From contig CAQOGY010000001.1 of NCBI GenBank assembly GCA_948847595.1, forward strand, positions 434,001 to 498,000: 64,000 bases of DNA, in the 5' to 3' direction. This document shows, piece after piece, positions 32,317 through 42,115 of the stretch. Origin of the DNA: an uncultured Bacteroides sp. GTDB taxonomy: Bacteria; Bacteroidota; Bacteroidia; Bacteroidales; Bacteroidaceae. Numbering within the stretch: the stretch's first letter is position 1; every line of letters starts with the position of its first letter. The position numbers were made by a program, and so were the translations under genes. The notes below the pieces were generated by a model. It was not told where the DNA came from. It ran no database searches and saw only the letters and a program-made list of their open reading frames with translations.

Positions 32317-34998
32317 ATGAGAAAACATCTAATTCATTTCCTACTGGTGTCAGTGTTGATGGTTTGCACGGCGACTTCGGCTTTTGCCCAGACAACAGTA
32401 AAAGGGCAAGTTGTTGATGCAGAGAGCGGCGAGCCATTGATTGGTGCAGCTGTTACTGTAGAAGGGACTTCTCAAGGTAGTGTTACCGATATTGATGGTA
32501 ATTTTGTTCAAAAAGTTGGGAATAATGCAACTTTGGTCTTCAAGTATTTAGGGTACAAAGATGTAACGAAGAAAATAAGCCAAAAAGGAACGGTTAATTT
32601 AGGAGTTATCCGTATGGAAGCTGATGCAGTGATGCTGAAAGACGTTACTATAACTTCGTCTGTGGCAGTTGCACGTAAGACTCCGATAGCAGTTTCTACT
32701 CTCGAACCTACTTTTATTGAGGAAAGATTGGGAAACCAGGAGTTTCCGGAACTATTGAAGTCAACGCCTAGTGTATATACCTCTAAAGAAGGTGGTGGTT
32801 ATGGAGACTCCGAGATTATGGTACGCGGTTTTGGCTCGGCCAATACAGCAGTAATGATCAATGGTGTTCCGATGAATGATATGGAGTGGGGGGGTATATA
32901 TTGGTCCAACTGGGCTGGTCTTTCCGATGTATCCCGTTCCATTCAGATACAGAGAGGTATTGGAGCTTCAAAACTATCTTCTCCCTCTGTTGGTGGTTCA
33001 ATCAATATTTTGACTAGCGCTTTGGAAACGAAAACAGGCGGTGCTCTTTCTTATAACATGGGTAATAGTGGAGAAAACAAAATTCTTTTCAGTGTATCTT
33101 CCGGCATGACGAAGAATGGTTGGGCTTTCTCTATTTTAGGTTCAAAGAAATGGGGTGACGGATATGTATATGGTACTGAAGGAGAATCTTATTCATGGTA
33201 TGTGAATATTGCAAAAAGAATCGGTGACAATCACTCTTTATCATTGGTTGCTACAGGAGCTCCCCAAAGTCATTACAAACGTTATGATAAGTTGACTATC
33301 GAAGAATGGCAAAGACAGAAACATGTAGGTATTGGTGCAGGATATCGCTATAATGCAACTTATGGCTTTGATGATGCAGGTAGAGAATATCACGGAACAA
33401 ACTACAACTATTATCACAAACCGCAGATTTCATTGAATCATATTTGGGCTATTGACCATAAGTCCAGTTTATCTTCTTCCTTATACATGTCCATTGGTAG
33501 TGGTTATGGTTATCGTGGTGTCGGTTCTAACTATTCTGCTTTCTATGGAGCTTCCAATGGTGTCCCCAATACTACATATAGACGTGACGACGGAACATTT
33601 GACTATGGCGCATTGAAACGTGATAATGCAGAAGCCGCTAACGGTAGTCTGGCGGCATTGGCAAAGAATATGAACAATCATATTTGGGTAGGTTTGCTAT
33701 CTACATATAGTACAAAACTGACTAAGAACTTAGATTTGCAGGCTGGTGTTGACCTTCGTTATTATAAAGGTATGCACAAAGCTAAAGTAGTGGATTTGAT
33801 GGGCGGAGAGTATGTGATTGATACAGACCGTGCTAAAGTCGGGTATATGAAAGATAATGTTGCCTGGCAGAACGAACGATTGTATATCGGTGATGTCGTT
33901 TATCGTGATTTTGATAGTTTCATTGGTCAATATGGTGTATTTGGTCAGTTGGAATATTCAAATGATAAACTTTCGGCAGTCATTTCAGGAAATGCTAATA
34001 TTGCAACAAATCAGCGTTATGGACATTTTTATGTGAAAGATGAGAAATCAAGTATCGAGAGAAAATTTGGTTTTGGTGTAAAGGGTGGTGCTAACTATAA
34101 CCTTACAGAACATCATAATGTATTTGCTAACATTGGTTATTTCTCCCGTACTCCCTTTTTCTCGGGTGGTGTATTCTTGAATTCCCAAAGTAGTAATGTT
34201 GTCAATCCCGATTCCCGTAATGAGAAAGTACTTTCCTATGAGTTAGGATATGGTTATGTATCATCCATGTGGAATGTGAAGTTAAACTTGTATCGTACAA
34301 CATGGAATGACCGTTCTATCCAAAAGACCTTGACCAGTGCGCAAGAAAGTCCCTATTTGATTATGAATGGTGTGAATGCATTGCATCAGGGTATTGAGTT
34401 GGAATTCACTTGTCGTCCGATAAGAGATTTGACAGTAACCGGTATGTTCTCTATTGGTGATTGGAAATGGGCAAAAGATGGTGTTGCAGGCCGGGTATAT
34501 GACCGTAATGGACAAGCCCTGGATTACAACAACAATGTTGTCCCTGTAGGCTCACCCGAGCAAGCTATTTATTATACTAATATGAAAGACATAAAAGTAG
34601 CTAACTCTGCACAGACAACAGCAGCTTTGGGTATTACTTATCAAGTGATGAAAGGGCTCCGCATCGGAATGAGTGGTAACTTCACAGGGCGTAACTATGC
34701 TGATTATGATATTGCTTCTCAGGCCATCAAGGCAACAAAAGACAATCCGGTAGTTGACCTTGTTCAACCTTGGCGTATGCCTTCAGCTTATGTATTCGAT
34801 GCTAACGTCAGCTATCGTTTCAAGATAGCTAATTTGGATGCTACATGGACAGCTAACTGCTTCAATCTTTTCAATGATAACTATGTGATGAGGGCTTTGG
34901 ACAATGGTGCGAAGACTGGTGGACATGGCTGGGAAGATGCTACGGTATTCTATGGATTTGGACGTACATGGAATATGGGATTAAAAGTTAGGTTTTAA
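32317..34998 (+). CDS. TonB-dependent outer membrane receptor
   Basis: The 893-residue receptor has a signal peptide (cleavage near TSAFAQ, residue 24), a CarboxypepD_reg-like domain (about 26-110, VKGQVVDAESGEPLIGAAVT), a TonB plug (about 120-240, with VMVRGFGSANTAVMINGVPM in the plug core) and a 22-strand-type barrel ending in the aromatic GLKVRF. Such receptors import nutrients or siderophores with energy from TonB-ExbBD. It is not the SusC/RagA subclass partnered with SusD; instead an anchor-J lipoprotein follows after 28 nt. The two genes are visibly more A/T-rich than the flanking genes. The substrate is unknown. Confidence 0.92.
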   Translation: MRKHLIHFLLVSVLMVCTATSAFAQTTVKGQVVDAESGEPLIGAAVTVEGTSQGSVTDIDGNFVQKVGNNATLVFKYLGYKDVTKKISQKGTVNLGVIRMEADAVMLKDVTITSSVAVARKTPIAVSTLEPTFIEERLGNQEFPELLKSTPSVYTSKEGGGYGDSEIMVRGFGSANTAVMINGVPMNDMEWGGIYWSNWAGLSDVSRSIQIQRGIGASKLSSPSVGGSINILTSALETKTGGALSYNMGNSGENKILFSVSSGMTKNGWAFSILGSKKWGDGYVYGTEGESYSWYVNIAKRIGDNHSLSLVATGAPQSHYKRYDKLTIEEWQRQKHVGIGAGYRYNATYGFDDAGREYHGTNYNYYHKPQISLNHIWAIDHKSSLSSSLYMSIGSGYGYRGVGSNYSAFYGASNGVPNTTYRRDDGTFDYGALKRDNAEAANGSLAALAKNMNNHIWVGLLSTYSTKLTKNLDLQAGVDLRYYKGMHKAKVVDLMGGEYVIDTDRAKVGYMKDNVAWQNERLYIGDVVYRDFDSFIGQYGVFGQLEYSNDKLSAVISGNANIATNQRYGHFYVKDEKSSIERKFGFGVKGGANYNLTEHHNVFANIGYFSRTPFFSGGVFLNSQSSNVVNPDSRNEKVLSYELGYGYVSSMWNVKLNLYRTTWNDRSIQKTLTSAQESPYLIMNGVNALHQGIELEFTCRPIRDLTVTGMFSIGDWKWAKDGVAGRVYDRNGQALDYNNNVVPVGSPEQAIYYTNMKDIKVANSAQTTAALGITYQVMKGLRIGMSGNFTGRNYADYDIASQAIKATKDNPVVDLVQPWRMPSAYVFDANVSYRFKIANLDATWTANCFNLFNDNYVMRALDNGAKTGGHGWEDATVFYGFGRTWNMGLKVRF

Positions 34999-35026
34999 AA
35001 GTTAAATTTTAAAAGGATAGTATCAT

Positions 35027-36934
35027 ATGAAAAGAAATATATTATATACAGGCATGTTTATTGCCGGAATGGCGCTTTGGACATCTTGTGACCATGAACC
35101 GGATTTTCCGGGGTTGGATGTAAAAGGAGAAACTCTTACAAATGTGGCTAAATATGCAGACACTTATTTAGGTGCTGCTTTTACGGCCGATAATCCGGCT
35201 AAAGAAACACTGCCGGAATGGTTGCAGAAAAAATATTATACGTGTGATAAAGGTTCGTCAGCAATGATAACTTATAAGTTTGCGCCTTCAGTTCCCGAAT
35301 ATGTTTCGGCAGTTTCTGCTGCTACGGCTTATACAGTGACAGCTGATGATTACAAAGCTGTGTGGGAAGATTTGCCATTCACTTATTTTTCTCCGACAAA
35401 GAAAGCAACTCAATATGTACCAGGTTTCTTAAAGGAAGAATTTACGGCTCCTGTAGATAAGCAGCTGGCAGTGGTAAATTATAATCAAGCCGATAGTGAT
35501 GGTGCATTTGACGGAGTACTAGCTTTTTCGGATAATCTGGAATCCAATTCGTTGGATAGTTGGAAAACAGTAGTTATTTCGGCGGAAAGCGCGAATACCA
35601 ATAACTGGAGAGTTACTAGTTTTGGCGGTAATCATTATTTGCAGGCTTCTGCTTATAATAAAACAGCAGCAGGTCCTGTTGAAACCTATTTGATTAGTGA
35701 ACAGAAAATAGACATATCAGATGCTAATCTGAAATTGACTTTTGATGCTTTGTATGCTAATTATTTAGAAACAGGTGGTCGTTTGACAGTATGGTTATCA
35801 GAAGATCTTGCCGGATTTACAAAAGCTGATGTAGAAGCTGCCAATTGGAGTGATATTACTAGTAACTTTAGGATTGCGACCTCTCCGGATAATACAGGAG
35901 ACTTAACTCCTGCCGGTGAATTTGTAATGGAGCCCTATGTAGGAAAGAAAATATATTTGGCATTTAAATATGACGGTGATAATACTGCCGAGGCTAATGC
36001 TACATCGACAATACGCATTGATAATGTAGCTATCAAGTATGGTGAAATGAAAATAGCGGATTCATATCCAGTTTCTGCTTTCTATCAATATAGTGAAGAA
36101 AGTGCTAAGTGGGAAGAATATACGGATATTCTGCTCCTGCAACCACAAGATTATGATGCCATGGGGGTAACCAAACTGACTGCATCTTCTGCTCAATCTT
36201 ATATTTCTGCATATTTGGGATTGAAATATCCATATGCTCAATCAGGAACAATTAAAGCTGTAGGCTTCAAACTAGCTGAAGATAAATTTATGGCTATTGA
36301 ATTACAGAAATCTACTGCTGGTTGGACTTCTACTTCTGATGTAGTAGAAATGACTGATGAATATGAATATGACGGTTCTGCTTGGGTATACAAACGTACT
36401 GTCCCTAAAGCTGCCTTAAATCAAACATTTGATGAAGATGGACGTAAGATTACGGCTAAAGATCCGACAATGCTTGAAGGATGGTTGAATGTTGCATTAG
36501 ATAAACAAGCTTGGTATGATAAATCGTATAAAGATAATAATTATACGGAATGTACTGCATATGGTGTTAATGATGGTGCTGTTGATTCATGGCTGATCAC
36601 TCCGGCATTGGAAATCAAGAGTAATTATATCTTGACGTTTGATATGACTTCAGGGCATTGGACGCATGATGCTTTACATGTATATATATCTTCTTCATTC
36701 TCTGGAAATAAAGAAGATGTGACTGCCGACCCGGAAGGGACTTGGAAAGAAGTAACTGAAAACTTTAATTTGCCTCAGGTGATAGGTAAATATGGAACAT
36801 CTGTGAATGTAGGTTCTTATGCGATGACAGAGTATGTAGGACAGCAAGTCTATATTGCTTTCCGTTACTTGGGAGATAAGTCTAAGAATGAAACATCTAC
36901 TGTACAACTTGATAATATTTATGTAGGAGAATAA
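35027..36934 (+). CDS. surface lipoprotein with two choice-of-anchor J/DUF5017-like domains
   Basis: The 635-residue lipoprotein has a lipobox ending at Cys21 (LWTSC). Its acidic residues just after Cys21 (DHEPD) fit the Bacteroides surface-export signal. Two similar beta-sandwich domains are visible, about 170-335 (SLDSWKTV...IRIDNVAIK) and 465-635 (AYGVNDGAVDSWLITPALEI...VQLDNIYVGE). Both share the pattern of a solitary 'WLITPALEI'-type strand, 'V..Y..SSFSG'-type strand and a final D-N-(I/V) strand that defines choice-of-anchor J folds. It is co-transcribed with the receptor and may act as its surface ligand-capturing partner, in the place SusD takes elsewhere. That role is inference. Confidence 0.8.
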   Translation: MKRNILYTGMFIAGMALWTSCDHEPDFPGLDVKGETLTNVAKYADTYLGAAFTADNPAKETLPEWLQKKYYTCDKGSSAMITYKFAPSVPEYVSAVSAATAYTVTADDYKAVWEDLPFTYFSPTKKATQYVPGFLKEEFTAPVDKQLAVVNYNQADSDGAFDGVLAFSDNLESNSLDSWKTVVISAESANTNNWRVTSFGGNHYLQASAYNKTAAGPVETYLISEQKIDISDANLKLTFDALYANYLETGGRLTVWLSEDLAGFTKADVEAANWSDITSNFRIATSPDNTGDLTPAGEFVMEPYVGKKIYLAFKYDGDNTAEANATSTIRIDNVAIKYGEMKIADSYPVSAFYQYSEESAKWEEYTDILLLQPQDYDAMGVTKLTASSAQSYISAYLGLKYPYAQSGTIKAVGFKLAEDKFMAIELQKSTAGWTSTSDVVEMTDEYEYDGSAWVYKRTVPKAALNQTFDEDGRKITAKDPTMLEGWLNVALDKQAWYDKSYKDNNYTECTAYGVNDGAVDSWLITPALEIKSNYILTFDMTSGHWTHDALHVYISSSFSGNKEDVTADPEGTWKEVTENFNLPQVIGKYGTSVNVGSYAMTEYVGQQVYIAFRYLGDKSKNETSTVQLDNIYVGE

Positions 36935-36955
36935 GAATAAATATAAGTAAATAAT

Positions 36956-36995
36956 AAAAAGAGACTGTCTTCAATGCGAGGCAGTCTCTTTTTAT
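36956..36995. terminator. bidirectional terminator
   Basis: AAAAAGAGACTG (36956-36967) and CAGTCTCTTTTT (36982-36993) form a 12-bp stem with A-run and T-run on either side. It separates the lipoprotein gene from the convergent gene ending at 37027. Confidence 0.8.
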
Positions 36996-37026
36996 TTGTA
37001 TCAATACCCAATTCAATCCTGAAATC

Positions 37027-38127
37027 CTACATCTTCACCCTCATCACCACCGGATTATGGTCACTATAACTCAAATCCGGTGAAAAATAATCCATACTCT
37101 TCAATTCCGGAGAATGTAGGATAAAGTCGATTCTCAACAGATGTTTGAAATACTTGAAAGTGTACATATACCCGTGCCCGCTTGTCTTGAATCCATCCTG
37201 CAATTTGTCACCTTTCACAGTATGATACACATAAGACGAAGGCAGGGAGTTGAAGTCACCGCAAACCAGAGTAGGATAGGGGGAAGCGGTAATCAGTTGA
37301 TTGAGAAGATTAGCCTGTACGGCACGCTTCTGAAAATTCTCGTGCAATCCGTCCATAAGAGTAAGTGCTGCACGTTCTGCCCGTTGCGTATCATCCTTGC
37401 GGAGTTCCTTTTCCAGTTTACGTTTGTTTTGGGTCACTTCCGTTGTTTGGAGGTGATTATTGAATAGACGGAGCACTTTTCCATTGATTTCAATATCGCA
37501 CCAAAGACTACAATTCTTGGAATCAGGATAGATAATAAGATTTTCCTCTTTGATGGGGTAACGGCTGAAAACAGCCAGTTGCAGGAGATTCATCCCTTCG
37601 GGAGATGAAGGGATATAGTGATAAGGCCAATTGGCGAGAGCCACGCAAAGACTGTCAATCCCAAATTCATCATTGATACCAAACTCCTGGAAACAAAGAA
37701 TATCCGCTTTCTGATTCTTCATGTAAGAAGCGATTTCCTTGCATGAATATCCGGTATGTTCGTGATTGAAAGCATCGACGTTGTAAGTAGCTATGGTTAA
37801 AACTCCCGGAGTATATCCACCGATTTTGACCGTTGGTTTCGAAGCCGGACTGAAAAGAGGGAACTGGAGAACACAACTGATATACCCCCAATTACAGAAT
37901 ATAGCAATCAAAGGGATGAAAACCCAAAAGCGCCAGCGGACAGTCCAATAAATGGCAGTGGCAAGGTTAGCCAACAGAAGAATGGGCAAACCTAAACCGA
38001 TGAAAGGCATCAATTTAAAACTATCCGGTGTAGCGCTGCCTGTAAAGGCACCGACTATTGTTATACCTGCCAAGACACCGGTCAGCAGGATAGATATGTA
38101 GTAAAATAGTCTGTAAAAGGCTTTCAT
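37027..38127 (-). CDS. endonuclease/exonuclease/phosphatase family protein, membrane-anchored
   Basis: The 366-residue protein has three N-terminal membrane segments (about 9-30, 40-62, 68-86) and then an EEP-fold domain. Metal-site motifs are TYNVDAF (114-120), LCFQEFG (144-150), GDFNSLP (290-296) and the terminal SDHNP (355-359), so the active site looks intact. EEP members cleave nucleic acids, phosphoinositides or sphingolipids; the membrane anchor argues for an extracytoplasmic or lipid-related substrate, but this cannot be decided. It is 84 nt downstream of the hybrid kinase gene in the same direction and may be at the tail of that transcript. Confidence 0.87.
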   Translation of the reverse strand: MKAFYRLFYYISILLTGVLAGITIVGAFTGSATPDSFKLMPFIGLGLPILLLANLATAIYWTVRWRFWVFIPLIAIFCNWGYISCVLQFPLFSPASKPTVKIGGYTPGVLTIATYNVDAFNHEHTGYSCKEIASYMKNQKADILCFQEFGINDEFGIDSLCVALANWPYHYIPSSPEGMNLLQLAVFSRYPIKEENLIIYPDSKNCSLWCDIEINGKVLRLFNNHLQTTEVTQNKRKLEKELRKDDTQRAERAALTLMDGLHENFQKRAVQANLLNQLITASPYPTLVCGDFNSLPSSYVYHTVKGDKLQDGFKTSGHGYMYTFKYFKHLLRIDFILHSPELKSMDYFSPDLSYSDHNPVVMRVKM

Positions 38128-38211
38128 CTAATTAAATAAGTTATTTACTATAATCTAAGCAACGTGTTGTATATCCATGTATCACATTGTATAACTATGC
38201 TTCATACACAC

Positions 38212-40818
38212 TTACGGAAGTGGCAACCATTTCTTTATCACCGCCTTTAACTTGTTATGCGCTATCGGTTTAGCTATAAAATCATTACATCCCGCTTCTT
38301 GTGCCGCTTTCTGATCCTGTTCATAAGCAAAAGCACTTTGAGCAATAATAGGAACCGTCGCAGACAGTTCGCGAATGATTTTCGTAGCTTCCAACCCGTC
38401 CAGATTCGGCATCTTTATATCCATCAGAATAAGATCCGGTTTCACTTCATCATACATCGTGACCGCTTCCATACCATCATGCGCACGGACAAGACGATGC
38501 TTTTTACCAAGAATAGCTTCCAATAAGTCGAAATTACTGTCCGTGTCTTCTGCCACCAAAATACAGGCTGATTTAACATTATCCCCATCTTTTTCCGCTT
38601 CAACATCCGCAGGCAAATCCTTTTCCCCGACCCTTGTAGCCTTGTACGGCAAAGTAAACGTAAACGTTGTTCCCGCTCCATACTCCGAACTGACAGAAAT
38701 CTGCCCGCCGAGCCGTTCGACGATTGACTTACAGATAGACAATCCCAATCCCGTACCCTGCGCATGCTGATTCAGTTTGGCGAAACGTTCAAATACCCGT
38801 CCCACCTTTTCCGGTTCAATGCCCGTACCGGTATCCGTCACATGGAAAACAATCTGATTATCCACCAGTTGATACCCATAACTGATACTCCCTTCTTTCG
38901 TGAATTTCACCGAATTTCCTATCAGGTTCGAGATCACCTGGAACACCCGGTTCTTATCCGTTTCAATCATCAGGCTCTCGTCCGAAGGCTCGTAAACTAG
39001 GTTCACTCCCTGCGGAGTACGGAAGATATGCGCATCATGCACTTCCCTGCACAAATGATGCAGGTTGACAGGCCCGTAAGAAAACTCGATAGTCCCCGAT
39101 TCAATCTTCGACAAGTCGAGAATCTCGTTAATCAGTGTCAGAAGCCGTTCGTTGTTGGCATCTACAATATCGTAATACGTCTTTCTCTCTTCCGCGTCGT
39201 CACTTTCGGCTATCAGATGCGAGAAGCCGACAATCGCATTCAGCGGAGTACGTATCTCATGGCTCATATTGGCGAGGAAAGCCGATTTCAGGTTGTCAGA
39301 CTTTTCCGCTTTCTCTTTGGACGACATGAGTTCCCGCTTCATTATTTCCAGTTCCGTGACATCCCATTCGATGCTGACGATAATAGGAGAGGAGAGTTCG
39401 TCGCCGTCCACCCGTATCTTTCGTTTGTCGAGGATAATCAGGTTCCCGTTCCTGTCCTTGCCTTCCGCCGTCCAGTGCATCCCTTTTCCGGTACTGGCCA
39501 CCTGAATATCTTCCTGCCGCTTCTTCTCTGCCACGATGAACGGATAATAGTCGAAGTCATTCATTCCGATAGAGGAATCGTTGAAGACATCCCGGTTGTA
39601 CGATTCACGATTCCGGTAGATATACCGGAAATCATTATTAATTTCCTTCACTACAATCCCTGCGGGAAGATTATTAATAGTGGTATCCATAATCAGGTTA
39701 AGGCGCTTGATTTGAGCCTCATACCTCATCCGTTCCGAGATATCGTGCGCGAACGACCAGTAACTATCTTCTCCCGAATCATTGGTGACCTTGTACATCG
39801 TACATTCATACGCCAATATGTCCTTGTTGATTTTCGACGGATGATGCGCGATAAAATTGCTCTCACCGCCATCCGTAATGTCTTTGCAGCGGGTGTGCCA
39901 CGCCTCTTGCGTAGGTAAGTCTGCGGCGATGTTGTATATTTTCAACTGACTGATGTCCTTGTTCTCCGCGATGCCGTGATTGTGAAGGAAGCGACGGTTG
40001 GCAAAGATAATCGTGCCGTCGGGTTTTGCGGCAAAGATACTCTCTTTCGCGTTGTTGATGGCATGAGTCAGTGTATTTATGTCATTTCTCCGGAGCTGTA
40101 TATCCGTAATATTCTGTATATATCCCTCAAGATTCAGGCTGCCGTCCGGCAGTTGTTCGCGCAGATATGTCTGGATAGTCATATAAAAAATCTTCCCGTC
40201 CAGGCGGATACGGTAACTGATACTTTCCGTGTAGAAATCCTTCAGGTTCCTGTTGCACCATTCCACAAACATATGCTGGTCTTCTTTCACAATCAGCTCC
40301 TTGTACTTGTCAAACGAGATATGCTGCACTTCTTCTTTCGCCAGCACACCCGTGTAACCTTGATAATGAAAGACATTCTCATTCGTATTATACGTCCATT
40401 GCCCGATTTGCGCCACTTTCTGAATCTCCCGCAGCGTGCGGTTCGTATGCTCCAGTTTGCGTTTTACGTTACTTCTTTGTGTGATGTCCCGATACTGGCA
40501 GAGCACCATGTCGTCATAAGGATACATGAGACATTTAAAATAATACGTCTCATCTTTCAGCACCAGCTTGAAATTCTTGCTGATGCTTCTTTGCTCTTCA
40601 AGCACTTCCCGGAAGACTGGCATTACCCTCTCCCGTGTATATTCCGGCAGAAGTTTGAATATATTCTTCCCTAAAAGTACATCTTCCTGCAGAAACCATG
40701 TGTCACATTGGGGCGCGATGTCCACGCAGACGCCATTCCTGTCCACTAATAGCATCGTATCCGCTGTCAGTTCCAATATTCTCTGTGCATTACTTGCATC
40801 ATGTAATGTTCTGTCCAT
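38212..40818 (-). CDS. soluble hybrid sensor histidine kinase, four PAS domains plus receiver
   Basis: The 868-residue protein has four PAS-like domains (about 10-115, 130-243, 248-365, 372-490), HisKA with phospho-acceptor His520 in FLANMSHEIRTPLNAIVGF, an ATPase domain (NLIGNSVKFT, DTGTGIEP, GTGLGLSICKSIV) and a C-terminal receiver domain with acceptor Asp800 in LILMDIKMPNLDG. There is no membrane segment and no DNA-binding domain, so it must signal through another protein. The frame is open 163 codons further upstream, but that part overlaps the glycosyltransferase gene and reads as shadow; the ATG at 40818 begins right before the first PAS domain. It lies 26 nt after the last glycosyltransferase gene. 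Confidence 0.9.
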   Translation of the reverse strand: MDRTLHDASNAQRILELTADTMLLVDRNGVCVDIAPQCDTWFLQEDVLLGKNIFKLLPEYTRERVMPVFREVLEEQRSISKNFKLVLKDETYYFKCLMYPYDDMVLCQYRDITQRSNVKRKLEHTNRTLREIQKVAQIGQWTYNTNENVFHYQGYTGVLAKEEVQHISFDKYKELIVKEDQHMFVEWCNRNLKDFYTESISYRIRLDGKIFYMTIQTYLREQLPDGSLNLEGYIQNITDIQLRRNDINTLTHAINNAKESIFAAKPDGTIIFANRRFLHNHGIAENKDISQLKIYNIAADLPTQEAWHTRCKDITDGGESNFIAHHPSKINKDILAYECTMYKVTNDSGEDSYWSFAHDISERMRYEAQIKRLNLIMDTTINNLPAGIVVKEINNDFRYIYRNRESYNRDVFNDSSIGMNDFDYYPFIVAEKKRQEDIQVASTGKGMHWTAEGKDRNGNLIILDKRKIRVDGDELSSPIIVSIEWDVTELEIMKRELMSSKEKAEKSDNLKSAFLANMSHEIRTPLNAIVGFSHLIAESDDAEERKTYYDIVDANNERLLTLINEILDLSKIESGTIEFSYGPVNLHHLCREVHDAHIFRTPQGVNLVYEPSDESLMIETDKNRVFQVISNLIGNSVKFTKEGSISYGYQLVDNQIVFHVTDTGTGIEPEKVGRVFERFAKLNQHAQGTGLGLSICKSIVERLGGQISVSSEYGAGTTFTFTLPYKATRVGEKDLPADVEAEKDGDNVKSACILVAEDTDSNFDLLEAILGKKHRLVRAHDGMEAVTMYDEVKPDLILMDIKMPNLDGLEATKIIRELSATVPIIAQSAFAYEQDQKAAQEAGCNDFIAKPIAHNKLKAVIKKWLPLP

Positions 40819-40844
40819 GTCTGTTTTCTTTTTTTGATTTGTTT

Positions 40845-42059
40845 CTACTTCTCCGCCCGCTTCGCCTTTTCCCAAGCCCCGCTGCCTTTCTTCTTTCTCA
40901 GATACCGTATCCCTTTCAACACATTGACATTCATGAAAAGGAAATAATACGGAATAAAAAGCAACTTGTTCTTTATCTGCTTGGTAGACAGATAATACCC
41001 CCAATACCCTAAAATATAGAAGAGAACCTGCAACCCGAGCAACACCCCATAAAATACCGTTGAACCGCCCAGTAATAAAATCGCCACATTGAGCGGGAGC
41101 AGTGCGAACAGCAGAAACGGTGTGACCGACCACCGCAACACCCGGTGCGACGTATATTGAAAGCTCAACACCCCGTACCTGAAAGGATTCAGCAACGGGC
41201 GCAACCGCCAGATAGACTGCAACCCGCCCGCAGCAATGCGCACCTTCCTCTTTTCCTCTTCCCGCATATCCGCCGACCCGCTTTCGATGGCATACGCATT
41301 GGTGCAATAAGCAATCGTGTATCCCTTCATCGTAATCCTCAACGAAAGAATAAAATCATCCAGCAACGTGTCCGGCTCCATCGCCTCGAACAACTCCCGG
41401 CGTACGGCAAACAATTCTCCCGCAGCTCCCACAGCCGAGTACAACCGTGCATCCAACGCCTTCAACGTCGACTCATACTTCCAGTAAATCCCTTCGCCAC
41501 CGGCAGCCGCCCCGTCCTTCGTCTGCACGGCAATCCGTTTCTCGCCCGCTACGCAACCCACTTTCGGATTCTGAAAAGCGAGCACAATCTCCCGTATCGC
41601 TTCGCGGTTCACCATCGTATTGGCATCCGTAAAGACTACGAGCGGCGTATCCACAAGCGTCATTCCCCGCGTCATTGCTGCCGTCTTTCCCTGTCGCAAC
41701 GGTTGGAAATGCACCGTCGCCTTTCCTGCCCAGCGAGTCTGCAAACGCTCATTCGTACCGTCATTGCTGCCGTCCGTCACCCAGACGATATGCAGCTTGT
41801 CCGCCGGATAATCGAGCTCAAGACTGTTCTCCATCTTCTCGTCCACCACATCTTCCTCGTTGAAGGCAGTGATGAAGAGCGTCACTTCCGGCAGTTCCTC
41901 TTCCACCGATGGCAGCGAGCGCCTCACCGGCTTCACGAAAAGCTCCTTCAGCTTGACCAGAATATACAGCACAATCCCGTAGCCCAGATACGTATAGAAC
42001 ACGATGAACAGGGCAAACCAAAATATAATTTCAAGCCAAAGAGTAAGGGTATCGTTCAT
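40845..42059 (-). CDS. membrane glycosyltransferase, family 2 (processive type)
   Basis: The 404-residue GT2 enzyme has an N-terminal membrane segment (about 8-34), a GT-A domain and three or four C-terminal segments (about 295-370). Motifs are FITAFNEE (58-65 region), VTDGSNDGT, FTDAN (DxD-like) and LLDDF (catalytic Asp), followed by EEEKRKVRIAAGGLQ in place of the QxxRW motif. The topology matches polysaccharide synthases such as HasA or IcaA that polymerise or initiate at the inner membrane; whether it is processive is uncertain. The C-terminus is strongly basic. Confidence 0.88.
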   Translation of the reverse strand: MNDTLTLWLEIIFWFALFIVFYTYLGYGIVLYILVKLKELFVKPVRRSLPSVEEELPEVTLFITAFNEEDVVDEKMENSLELDYPADKLHIVWVTDGSNDGTNERLQTRWAGKATVHFQPLRQGKTAAMTRGMTLVDTPLVVFTDANTMVNREAIREIVLAFQNPKVGCVAGEKRIAVQTKDGAAAGGEGIYWKYESTLKALDARLYSAVGAAGELFAVRRELFEAMEPDTLLDDFILSLRITMKGYTIAYCTNAYAIESGSADMREEEKRKVRIAAGGLQSIWRLRPLLNPFRYGVLSFQYTSHRVLRWSVTPFLLFALLPLNVAILLLGGSTVFYGVLLGLQVLFYILGYWGYYLSTKQIKNKLLFIPYYFLFMNVNVLKGIRYLRKKKGSGAWEKAKRAEK

Positions 42060-42115
42060 GGTCGTATTATTTGTTTAAATGGATATTATTCAATTCGTTT
42101 CAATAATTCATCTTT

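Noticed and set aside
40819..41307. 163-codon N-terminal extension of the hybrid kinase
   Set aside because: It lies in a different frame of the glycosyltransferase gene, has a composition unlike a protein domain, and the PAS domains begin at the inner Met (40818).
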